DNA of 14,566 nt from Candidatus Kaiserbacteria bacterium RIFCSPHIGHO2_01_FULL_58_22 (GTDB lineage: Bacteria; Patescibacteriota; Minisyncoccia; Phycocordibacterales; UBA2100), in contig MFLB01000018.1 in assembly GCA_001781445.1 (NCBI GenBank), positions 1 to 14,566 on the forward strand, given 5' to 3'. The notes under the pieces were generated by a model that worked only from the letters and a program-made list of their open reading frames with translations, ran no database searches and was not told where the DNA came from. The translations under genes were made by a program, and so were the position numbers. Shown here one piece after another: positions 5,759 to 11,768 of the stretch. Position 1 is the stretch's first letter. Every line of letters begins with the position of its first letter.

Positions 5759-6274
5759 ATGAGCAACGAGACATTCAACGGCAATGGGGAGAAGGAAGAA
5801 GGCGAGCGAGGAAAGATAATAGACCTTGCCAGCAAAAAGCCGATATCAGAAGAGGCGGCATTGCAACGGATGGCCGACACTTCTCCCGGGACCGGGAGAG
5901 TGACTCCCGATCCGGCGGCTCGACGTTCCATGGAAATGAGCGTTGCCAGCGATGAGGCCGCCGAGATAACGGCAGGCTTCGATAATTTCACTCGTCTCGT
6001 CGGAGTGCTACTCAATACCAAATCTTCAAGTCGCACCCTCTCCAGAGACATACGCGCGATCAGAAGCACACTTGAGGGCAAAACTCTCCGCGAACTTCTA
6101 AACGACATTCCGGACGATAAGAGGGAGTGGAAAGAAAAACTGCCACAATGCCATGCCTTAGTCGAAAAGATAATAGAAACGATAGTCACAGAACAGATCG
6201 CCGGACTTGCCATCAAGATACCCGACAATGCAAAAACAGCGATGGTCAACTACATGACCGCGTCCGGAATATAA
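5759..6274 (+). CDS. Hypothetical protein (171 aa)
   Basis: A soluble, charged protein of 171 aa with no recognised domain. The first ~60 residues (MSNETFNGNGEKEEGERGK onward) are polar and look disordered. From about residue 65 a mostly helical region follows, with GFDNFTRLVGVLLNTKSSSR, an IRAIRSTLEGKTLRELL helix and a hydrophobic IIETIVTEQIAGLAIKI stretch near the C-terminus, perhaps an oligomerisation helix. The start is set at the ATG 6 nt after a TATAGT box. An alternative ATG at 5711, abutting the stop of the 42-aa ORF, would add 16 residues. It is convergent with purB, with a palindrome in the 35-bp gap. Function unknown. Confidence 0.65.
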   Translation: MSNETFNGNGEKEEGERGKIIDLASKKPISEEAALQRMADTSPGTGRVTPDPAARRSMEMSVASDEAAEITAGFDNFTRLVGVLLNTKSSSRTLSRDIRAIRSTLEGKTLRELLNDIPDDKREWKEKLPQCHALVEKIIETIVTEQIAGLAIKIPDNAKTAMVNYMTASGI

Positions 6275-6295
6275 CCTCCCGAGGTTTAACCTCGG
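6273..6295. repeat. Palindrome cluster AACCTC-GAGGTT-AACCTC between convergent genes
   Basis: Positions 6280-6294 repeat the 1201-1215 palindrome with a different central base (CGAGGTTTAACCTCG), extended by one pair to 6279-6295. A third half-site AACCTC (6273-6278) precedes it, so alternative hairpins are possible. It fills the gap between the 171-aa gene and purB. It could act as a weak two-way terminator, but neither strand has the T-run of an intrinsic terminator. Confidence 0.7.
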
Positions 6296-6309
6296 AAGAT
6301 CGGGATGGT

Positions 6310-7764
6310 TCATTGCTTTGCAATATCCTCGGCAAGACCGAGGTAATTTTCGGGACGGAGCTTTTTGAGACGCTTCTTGACGTCAGCCGACACGTCGAGG
6401 CCGTCTATGAATGCCGCAAAATCCTCGAGTGACACTTTCCTGCCGCGCGTCAAATCTTTCAGTTTTTCGTACGGCACCTTGGCGCCTTCGCGGCGTAGTA
6501 CTGTTTGTATCGCTTCAGCAAGAACCTCGGGATGTTCCTGCAGTTCCGCGAGCATCGCCATCTCGTTGACGCTGATTTTGCCGAGGCCGCGCGCGATCGA
6601 GCGATAGCCGATGTAGGAGTGTCCGAGCGCGACTCCGAAGGTGCGCTCCACGGTCGAATCGGAGAGGTCGCGCTGGAGACGCGATATCGGGAGCTTTCGG
6701 GAATAGAATTCAAAGAGGGCGTTCGCGAGCCCCAGGTTGCCTTCCGCATTCTCGAAATCTATCGGATTGACCTTGTGCGGCATCGCGGAGGAGCCGACTT
6801 CTCCCTCTTTCGCCTTCTGCGAAAGCCAGCCGTCGCTTATATACCGCCACATGTCCTGCGAAAAATCTATGAGGATAGTGTTGATCCGGCGAAGGTTGTC
6901 GAACAGTTCCGCAAGCGTGTCGTGCGGCTCGATCTGGGTCGTGCAGGAATTAAGTCCTAACGTAATTCCTGCATCCTTCGAAGCCTTCGGCGAAGTAGGA
7001 TTAAACCTCTCAACAAACTTCCTGCTGAACTCTTGCCAATCTACCTCCGGCGCGGCCACGAGGTGCGCGTTCCAATTTCCCGTCGCGCCCCCGAACTTGA
7101 CCAAGATGAACGACTTCGTAAGTCGTTCATACTGGCGTGCAATCCGAGATTCGAATACTCGCATCTCCTTGCCGAAAGTCGTCGGCGAGGCACTCTGGCC
7201 GTGCGTCCGCGAGAGCATCGGGGTACCCGCGTGCCCTTTTGCCAATCCGCCAAGCGTTTTTTGCACGATATCGAGGGCCGGCAGAAGTGCCTCTTCGAGC
7301 GCCCCGCGCAACATAAGCGCGATGGCAATGCTATTCACATCTTCAGAAGTAAGCGCGAAGTGTGTCCATTCGGCGACATCTTCGAGCGACGTTCCTCTCA
7401 ATTTCGATTTTATGAAATACTCGACTGCCTTCACGTCGTGATTCGTGGCAGGGATGCCTTCGTACCCTTCCTGCTCGATTTTTTTCACGATGCGCGCATC
7501 TTCGAGCGAGACATCCGCGAGTTTTGCGAGAAGCTGTTTCTCCTCGGCGGAGAGCGCGCGCATCCCGACGCCCTTGGTTTCGGAGAGCGCGAGGAGATAC
7601 TCGCACTCCACCCGCGCGCGCGCGCGTATGAGCCCGTATTCGCTCATGAAAACGGAGAGCATGTCGCCGTAGACGCGGTAGCGTCCGTCTATCGGGCTGA
7701 CTGCGGTAAGTGAATCGAGGAAGCTGTTGGCGTTTAGCGTTGAACGTTTAGAGGATTCGGTCAT
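6310..7764 (-). CDS. purB: Adenylosuccinate lyase
   Basis: A 484-aa fumarase/aspartase-superfamily enzyme that splits SAICAR to AICAR and adenylosuccinate to AMP, releasing fumarate. It follows the E. coli type: SLTAVSPIDGRY at 18-29, TSEDVNSIA near 139, THGQSASPTTFGKE with H188, and the signature GSSAMPHKVNPIDFENAEGN around 324-343 with the mobile-loop serine and H330. Two oddities exist. About residues 254-268 (FNPTSPKASKDAGIT) form an extra segment relative to E. coli PurB, just before TLGLNSCTTQIEPHD, encoded by palindrome-rich DNA. The N-terminus (KRSTLNAN) is encoded by heptad repeats. No start codon exists between the heptads and the conserved region, so the ATG at 7764 is used. It is the last gene of the purine cluster, 30 bp after purC. 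Confidence 0.96.
   Translation of the reverse strand: MTESSKRSTLNANSFLDSLTAVSPIDGRYRVYGDMLSVFMSEYGLIRARARVECEYLLALSETKGVGMRALSAEEKQLLAKLADVSLEDARIVKKIEQEGYEGIPATNHDVKAVEYFIKSKLRGTSLEDVAEWTHFALTSEDVNSIAIALMLRGALEEALLPALDIVQKTLGGLAKGHAGTPMLSRTHGQSASPTTFGKEMRVFESRIARQYERLTKSFILVKFGGATGNWNAHLVAAPEVDWQEFSRKFVERFNPTSPKASKDAGITLGLNSCTTQIEPHDTLAELFDNLRRINTILIDFSQDMWRYISDGWLSQKAKEGEVGSSAMPHKVNPIDFENAEGNLGLANALFEFYSRKLPISRLQRDLSDSTVERTFGVALGHSYIGYRSIARGLGKISVNEMAMLAELQEHPEVLAEAIQTVLRREGAKVPYEKLKDLTRGRKVSLEDFAAFIDGLDVSADVKKRLKKLRPENYLGLAEDIAKQ
6942..6995. repeat. Palindrome-rich in-frame segment in purB
   Basis: Perfect 11-bp arms TGCAGGAATTA (6942-6952) and TAATTCCTGCA (6963-6973) with a 10-nt loop are followed directly by CTTCGAAG (6976-6983) and CTTCG-G-CGAAG (6985-6995). 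The DNA encodes, or borders, the extra residues of PurB before its conserved TTQIEPHD block. Confidence 0.7.
7106..7130. repeat. 25-bp hairpin inside purB
   Basis: Perfect 11-bp arms ATGAACGACTT (7106-7116) and AAGTCGTTCAT (7120-7130) separated by CGT. It encodes YERLTKSF, in a region where PurB proteins vary, and appears to add little or no extra length. Confidence 0.7.
7728..7751 (-). repeat. Heptad array within the purB N-terminal codons
   Basis: On the minus strand the units CTAAACG, TTCAACG and CTAAACG run through codons for KRSTLNAN, the extension ahead of the conserved PurB start. The same unit type (CTMAACG) forms the purE N-terminus. Confidence 0.75.
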
Positions 7765-7780
7765 GGTGAGTTTTGAGTTA

Positions 7781-7811
7781 CTAATCGCTAACCGCTAGAC
7801 GCTATACGCTT
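7781..7811 (+). repeat. Heptad array at the purC-purB junction
   Basis: Plus-strand units CTAATCG, CTAACCG, CTAGACG, CTATACG, then CTT. The TAG stop of purC (7795-7797) is the complement of the CTA opening the third unit. Orientation is opposite to the array inside purB, so the mRNA could pair across the purB start codon. Confidence 0.8.
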
Positions 7812-8739
7812 GTAAGTTGCGCTCGATGCGCGGGAGGACAGGCTCCTCGCCGGGAACGAATTTCTCGCCCGTGATCTGCTCATACATCTGAATGTAGCGC
7901 CGCGACATTTCTTCCACAAGCTCCTCTGGTGCGGGAGGAAGCGCGGCATCTTTGTACGGGTCGCAATGCTCCTTGAACCACAGGCGCAGGAATTCTTTGT
8001 CGAAGTACTCCGGTTCCTGCCCGGCGGCCATACGCGCTTCGTAGGACCCTCTCTGCCAGTAGCGCGAAGAATCCGGCGTATGTATCTCGTCGATAAGCAT
8101 CAGCTCCCCTTTTTCTCCCGTTTCCCCCATTCCGAACTCATACTTCGTGTCTACGAGGATCAGTCCCTGCCGTGCGGCAATTTCCTGCCCGCGCGCGAAG
8201 AGGGCAAGCGCCGTCTTCTTCACCCGGTGCAGCAATTCGGGCGTTATCAATCCTTCCTCGATCATCTGATGCGGCGTAATCGTCCGATCGTGCCCCTCCT
8301 CCTTCGTCGTCGGGTCGAAGACGGGCGCGGGCAATTTCTCGTTCTTCTTCATGCCGTCGGGGAGTTTCAGGTCGCCGAATTCCCGCTGTCCCGCCGAGTA
8401 GCGCGTCCATATCGCCGTATCCGTAACGCCGGTCAGGTAGCCGCGCACGACCGCCTCCACCGGCACCGTTTTGAATTTTTTCGCGACTGTTACGTTGGGA
8501 TCAGGAATTGCGATAACATGATTCGGGACAATATCTGCTGTCACCCGAAACCAGAAACCTGAAATCTGATTTAACACCTGCCCCTTCCGCGGGATATGCG
8601 CGATGATGCGGTCGAAGCTTGAGTGCCTGTCGGTCGTGATCAAAATCAGCCGTTCAGGCTGAATGTATATGTCGCGTACCTTACCCGTTTTTTTCTTCCC
8701 GAGAAAATCGAAGTTTGTTTCCTTGAGAACCTCTATCAT
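7795..8739 (-). CDS. purC: SAICAR synthetase (phosphoribosylaminoimidazole-succinocarboxamide synthase)
   Basis: A 314-aa enzyme joining aspartate to CAIR with ATP. Landmarks in order are KKKTGKVRDIY at 15-25, TTDRHSSFDRIIAHIPRKG at 35-53, VEAVVRGYLTG at 94-104, LILVDTKYEFG at 193-203, and LIDEIHTPDSSRYW at 215-228. The length is closer to the long, yeast-like form than to the ~237-aa E. coli enzyme. A -10 box TATACT ends 5 nt before the ATG with TTGACC 17 bp upstream, so purC-purB has its own, apparently leaderless, promoter. The last residues and the TAG stop come from a heptad array. Upstream, a 192-bp inverted-repeat element separates it from purM. Confidence 0.97.
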   Translation of the reverse strand: MIEVLKETNFDFLGKKKTGKVRDIYIQPERLILITTDRHSSFDRIIAHIPRKGQVLNQISGFWFRVTADIVPNHVIAIPDPNVTVAKKFKTVPVEAVVRGYLTGVTDTAIWTRYSAGQREFGDLKLPDGMKKNEKLPAPVFDPTTKEEGHDRTITPHQMIEEGLITPELLHRVKKTALALFARGQEIAARQGLILVDTKYEFGMGETGEKGELMLIDEIHTPDSSRYWQRGSYEARMAAGQEPEYFDKEFLRLWFKEHCDPYKDAALPPAPEELVEEMSRRYIQMYEQITGEKFVPGEEPVLPRIERNLQAYSV

Positions 8740-8744
8740 ATTTT

Positions 8745-8773
8745 AGTATACACCAAAAAGTCCGATGGGTCAA
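8745..8773 (-). promoter_or_regulatory. Sigma70-like promoter of purC-purB
   Basis: On the minus strand TTGACC (8768-8773), 17-bp spacer, TATACT (8745-8750), then 5 nt to the purC ATG. This is the best promoter match in the window. The -35 lies 3 bp outside the arm of the 192-bp inverted-repeat element. The tiny leader leaves no room for a Shine-Dalgarno. Confidence 0.75.
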
Positions 8774-8776
8774 TCT

Positions 8777-8968
8777 ATAGAACCCATCTCAAAATAAATG
8801 GCGTAGCGAGGGCGCATTTCCGCGAGCGAGAAGCCGCGGCGCAGGACGAGGCGTGTCCGGGACACGGCGAGTCCGAGCCGTTCGGCTTCGCAGCCGCGGA
8901 AATGCGGCCGCAGTAGCCAAGTTGTTCGTTTCCTTTCATATGGCGGTTTATTTTGAGATGGGTTCTAT
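8777..8968. mobile_element. 192-bp nested inverted-repeat element (MITE-like or structured RNA)
   Basis: Perfect 22-bp terminal inverted repeats: left 8777-8798 (begins ATAGAACCCATC), right 8947-8968 (ends GATGGGTTCTAT). Nested inside are a 12-bp pair CGCATTTCCGCG (8813-8824) with CGCGGAAATGCG (8895-8906), a 7-bp pair GAAGCCG (8830-8836) with CGGCTTC (8883-8889), and a 13-bp palindrome at 8853-8865. The interior is GC-rich and the ends AT-rich. No transposase is encoded; a 65-aa open frame through it has no recognisable domain. It fills the purM-purC gap, and its right end carries the purM stop codon. No clear target-site duplication is visible. Confidence 0.7.
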
Positions 8969-10080
8969 TCACCAGGCGGCCCTAGGATGACACTCTTCGG
9001 TTCAAAGATGACCTGCCTCTCACCATTCTCGACCACGCCGAGTATCGTGAGTTCATGGCCCGCGTCCTTCCCCGCCTCCAGCGCGCGTTCGACATCCGAC
9101 TGCGGAACGAACACATAGTATCCAACGCCCCAGTTGAAGGTTTTGAGGCAATCCTCGATGCCGACATCCAGCTCGTCGTCGAAATAGCGGAATAGCTCCG
9201 GCACGCTCGGCCAGTTGCGAATGCGGTACGTGAACGGCCGCTTGTCGAACGCTATTTTCCCGACGCCGTCCCCCGTTCCCGGAAGAAGCGCGTGGATGTC
9301 CACCTCGTTCTCGAGAAGCGCCTCCACGAGCGCGACGTAGGAGCGCGCGGGCGTAAGCGCTTCCTCGCCGAGCGTTTTTCCGTTCGGGAGTTTCGTCAAA
9401 AATTGCTCTGGTAGCGCAAGCGCTTTTTCTATGACGAGCGAGACGCCGTTGGCGTGAAGGCCCGAAGAAGACGCTCCGATGATGACGTCTCCCGCGGTTA
9501 GTTTTTTTCCCGTAACGAGACGCTCTTTGGGTACCACGATGCCGCTAACGGAGCCGCTCAATGCCGCGATGGCTTTCACCGGCGGGCGCGGATGTATGAT
9601 GTAGCGCACGCTCGCGCTCTCTCCGGCCGGGAGCGCCATCCCGGCTTCCTCACAAACTTTGAGAAAGCCTGCCGCGAGGTCCTTCGCCCTTTTTTCGTCG
9701 GCATACCACTCGCTCTCGCTCGCTTCGAGCTGGTCGGTGAAGACGACCGGCATCGCTCCCTGCGCAATGACGTCGTTGACCACGATGAGCGCCGTGTCTA
9801 TCGCGATGGCGTCGTAATAGCTTTTTCCCGTCCGCTCGTACATCCATTCCGCTATCCAGTTTTTATTGCCGAGATCTTCCTGCGTCTTGCACCAGATATG
9901 CTGTTCGTTCCCTCTGTATTCAAAAACTGCGCCGTGCGCGTGCGTCGCGTCTTCGTTGACGTATACGCCGCGCTTGTTGGGGAACGAAAGGGTCTTTTTG
10001 CCCGTCTCGATCATCGCCATCTTAAAAGGCTCCATCAACGAGTAATCAACGCCTGCTTTCGCGTACGCGCTTTCACTCAT
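8965..10080 (-). CDS. purM: AIR synthetase (phosphoribosylformylglycinamidine cyclo-ligase)
   Basis: A 371-aa PurM-superfamily enzyme that closes FGAM to AIR with ATP. Matches run through the protein: SAYAKAGVDYSLMEPFK at the N-terminus, IVVNDVIAQGAMPVVFTDQL (cf. CVNDLVVQGAEPLFFLDY), PAGESASV where GGETA usually stands, SGIVVPKERLVTGKKLTAGD and IIGASSSGLHANGVSLV in the middle, and TFNWGVGYYVFVP near the end. It is divergent from E. coli PurM (345 aa) and slightly longer, with an unusual HGAVFEYRGNEQHIWCKT N-terminal region. Its ATG overlaps the purE TGA (ATGA), indicating coupling. The TAG stop lies inside the terminal repeat of the 192-bp element, so the last residue or two may derive from an insertion. 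Confidence 0.93.
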   Translation of the reverse strand: MSESAYAKAGVDYSLMEPFKMAMIETGKKTLSFPNKRGVYVNEDATHAHGAVFEYRGNEQHIWCKTQEDLGNKNWIAEWMYERTGKSYYDAIAIDTALIVVNDVIAQGAMPVVFTDQLEASESEWYADEKRAKDLAAGFLKVCEEAGMALPAGESASVRYIIHPRPPVKAIAALSGSVSGIVVPKERLVTGKKLTAGDVIIGASSSGLHANGVSLVIEKALALPEQFLTKLPNGKTLGEEALTPARSYVALVEALLENEVDIHALLPGTGDGVGKIAFDKRPFTYRIRNWPSVPELFRYFDDELDVGIEDCLKTFNWGVGYYVFVPQSDVERALEAGKDAGHELTILGVVENGERQVIFEPKSVILGPPGE

Positions 10081-10637
10081 ATGAGCCCTTTGTCTTCGAG
10101 ATATTTTTTGAATCCTTTTTCTTGCAACTCGTTGTCCTTCACCTCGATATCCTTCGCCATCTTTGCTTTATACATACTCACATACTTGAGTATGTGCGGG
10201 TGTCCTGTACCGATGATCTGGGCGGCAAGAATGCCCGCGTTCTTCGCGCCGTTTATTGCGACTGTTGCTACCGGGATTCCCGGCGGCATTTGAACTGTGG
10301 AGAACAGCGCGTCAATTCCTTTTGCCGTTTTGTTTTCTATCGGAACGCCAATAACGGGAAGCGCCGTGTGCGCGGCGACCACGCCGGCGAGGTGTGCGGC
10401 GCCTCCGGCGCCGCAAATGAAAACTTTACATCCATTCGCCTCCGACTTTTTAACATATTCAACCACCGCCTCCGGCGTCCGATGCGCAGAGAGCGTGTGT
10501 ACTTCCGAGCCGATACCAAATTCTTCGAGTACCTTCGCCGCCTCCTGCATCACAGGCAGATCCGAATCCGAGCCCATAAGAATGCCCACTAGCGTTGAGC
10601 GTTGAGCGTTGAGCGTTGAGTTTTCTTGTTGGTTCAT
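10077..10637 (-). CDS. purE: N5-CAIR mutase, class I PurE
   Basis: A 186-aa PurE. MGSDSDLPVM (21-30), LSAHRTPE and CGAGGAAHLAGVVAAHT with LPVIGVP are the class I substrate-binding motifs, so by family it interconverts N5-CAIR and CAIR. No purK is in the window. The conserved part begins at residue 17. Before it, NSTLNAQRSTL is translated from four exact 7-bp repeats (10592-10619). The ATG at 10637 is taken as the start, but the GTG at codon 17, just after the array, is a real alternative. Spacing: 39 bp after purQ, 4-bp overlap with purM. A one-unit change in the heptads would shift the frame if the ATG is used. Confidence 0.95.
   Translation of the reverse strand: MNQQENSTLNAQRSTLVGILMGSDSDLPVMQEAAKVLEEFGIGSEVHTLSAHRTPEAVVEYVKKSEANGCKVFICGAGGAAHLAGVVAAHTALPVIGVPIENKTAKGIDALFSTVQMPPGIPVATVAINGAKNAGILAAQIIGTGHPHILKYVSMYKAKMAKDIEVKDNELQEKGFKKYLEDKGLI
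10590..10620 (-). repeat. Heptad array in the purE 5' end, four exact units
   Basis: Four identical copies of GCGTTGA on the plus strand (10592-10619; TCAACGC on the coding strand) with flanking partial units. It encodes the N-terminal NSTLNAQRSTL, or forms the leader if GTG at codon 17 is the start. Confidence 0.9.
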
Positions 10638-10655
10638 ATTGTTATTCTATATGCA

Positions 10656-10683
10656 CTATACGCTAAACGCTATTCGCTAACCG
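10656..10683 (+). repeat. Heptad array at the purQ-purE junction
   Basis: Plus-strand units CTATACG, CTAAACG, CTATTCG, CTAACCG. The purQ TAG stop (10677-10679) is formed by the CTA of the last unit, the same register as at purC. On the mRNA, AGCGTTTAGCGT from this array can pair at 11 of 12 positions with ACGCTCAACGCT inside purE. Confidence 0.85.
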
Positions 10684-11450
10684 CTGAAATAATCTACTGC
10701 ATTTCTAAAGAGTTGAAGACCGGGGCCTTCCGATGGGAGCGGATCGCCGTCGCGGAGGTACTTCTCGCGGAGATACGTCCAGTGGGGAAGCTGGGTGAAG
10801 CGGACGGCGCGCTCTGGGTGCGGCATGAGCCCTAAGACGCGGCCGCCGTAGCCCGTGATGCCGGCAATGTCCTCGAGCGAGCCATTGGGATTGGCAGGCA
10901 TATCGAAATGCTTTGCCGTCTCGCCCGCCGTGTATGTAAGCGCGATGCCGTCTCCTTTCTTCAACCGTTCGATTTCTTCTCTCGGTGCATAGTACTTTCC
11001 TTCGCCGTGTGCAATCGGGACGGACATACTCTTGATGCCTTTGAGCCATGGACTATCGTTCTTCACCTCCAGGTCGACCCAACGGGTGTTGTAGCGCGGG
11101 ATATCGTTCGCGACCAAAGCGCCCGGCAAGAATCCGGCCGACGTGAGTATCTGGAATCCATTGCACACGCCGAGCATGAGCGTATCGCGCGCAAGAAATT
11201 CTTCGAGCGCTTTTCCGAGATGATGCCGCACGCGGTTGCCGTATGCTTTCCCCGCTCCCGTGTGGTCGCCGTAGGAAAATCCGCCGGGAAAAACGAGTAT
11301 TTCAGCTTTTTGCAAAATGCTAGAACGCTTGATGATGTCGTTGAGATGGACGATATCGGCGGTCGCGCCGACGGATTCGAACGCGGCCTTCGTTTCGTCC
11401 TCCGTGTTCAGTCCGTATCCCGAAAAAATTATGACGTGCGGTTTGTTCAT
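10677..11450 (-). CDS. purQ: FGAM synthase glutaminase subunit
   Basis: A 257-aa class I glutamine amidotransferase that supplies ammonia to PurL. The nucleophile is C96 in LGVCNGFQILTSAG, with H211 and E213 in GLMPHPERA completing the triad. FPGGFSYGDH near 54-63 is the oxyanion-region motif of PurQ. Length is in the range of stand-alone PurQ subunits. It is 2 bp downstream of the 104-aa unknown gene and about 320 bp after purL, so subunits are probably co-translated. The final residues and TAG stop overlap a heptad array. No separate PurS gene is seen; a PurS-like region is fused at the PurL N-terminus. Confidence 0.97.
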   Translation of the reverse strand: MNKPHVIIFSGYGLNTEDETKAAFESVGATADIVHLNDIIKRSSILQKAEILVFPGGFSYGDHTGAGKAYGNRVRHHLGKALEEFLARDTLMLGVCNGFQILTSAGFLPGALVANDIPRYNTRWVDLEVKNDSPWLKGIKSMSVPIAHGEGKYYAPREEIERLKKGDGIALTYTAGETAKHFDMPANPNGSLEDIAGITGYGGRVLGLMPHPERAVRFTQLPHWTYLREKYLRDGDPLPSEGPGLQLFRNAVDYFSG

Positions 11451-11452
11451 AA

Positions 11453-11767
11453 TTACTCTGAACTTTTGTTGAACTCACGACGTATGGAGGCGAATAATTC
11501 GAATACTGAATCTTCTCCCTCGAAATCATCGGTGGTCGCTTCGTCCGGCGGGGTCGTGCCGGCTATCGCATGATATGCCTTTACCTTGAGGTAGTCGTTC
11601 GGGTACTTCTCGCGCATGCGCGCAAGCCATGCGTTCGTCCTGAACGCAATCAGCGTCCTCGCTTGCGTGATGCCCAATCCCTCAAGGACGCCTTCAAGCC
11701 CCTCACGCGCATTGCGGATGTTGCGAGCAATGTCTGGCGTTCTGTTTCTATGTTTCAAAAAATCCAT
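11453..11767 (-). CDS. Unrecognised 104-aa protein between purL and purQ
   Basis: A small soluble protein beginning MDFLKHRNRTPDIARNIR, with a helical N-terminal half, a KYPNDYLKVKAYHAIAGTTPP centre and an acidic C-terminal half (DEATTDDFEGEDSVFELFAS). No domain is recognised and it does not resemble PurS, whose role seems covered by the fused PurL N-terminus. It is separated from purL by 1 bp and from purQ by 2 bp, so translation is probably coupled to both. Codon use looks like its neighbours. Position suggests an accessory role to the PurL-PurQ complex or a passenger gene; only context supports this. Confidence 0.75.
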   Translation of the reverse strand: MDFLKHRNRTPDIARNIRNAREGLEGVLEGLGITQARTLIAFRTNAWLARMREKYPNDYLKVKAYHAIAGTTPPDEATTDDFEGEDSVFELFASIRREFNKSSE

Positions 11768-11768
11768 A

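Noticed and set aside
5711..5761. Earlier ATG (5711) as start of the 171-aa gene
   Set aside because: It abuts the stop of the 42-aa ORF and could be coupled, but TATAGT 6 nt before the ATG at 5759 matches the other starts here. Kept only as an alternative.
6279..6295. Intrinsic terminator between the 171-aa gene and purB
   Set aside because: The hairpin is present but no T-run follows on either strand, and the same palindrome occurs upstream of a promoter at 1201, so it is listed as a repeat.
8546..8573. Period-7-like run (CAGAAAC, CTGAAAT) in purC
   Set aside because: It encodes the conserved NQISGFWF block, so family constraint explains it well enough.
8775..8972. 65-codon minus-strand ORF covering the 192-bp element
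   Set aside because: It simply reads through the inverted repeats and overlaps the purM stop; no domain, so treated as non-coding element sequence.
10177..10194. Inverted repeat CACATACT-TG-AGTATGTG in purE
   Set aside because: Short arms within ordinary C-terminal coding sequence, no extra residues relative to other PurE proteins, and unlike the other repeats here.
10395..10415. Inverted repeat TGCGGCGCC-TCC-GGCGCCGCA in purE
   Set aside because: It lies over the conserved GAGGAAHL motif and is explained by codons for Gly and Ala, so it is not evidence of an inserted element.
10590..10683. CRISPR-like array
   Set aside because: Repeats are 7 bp in direct tandem with no spacers and no cas genes nearby.
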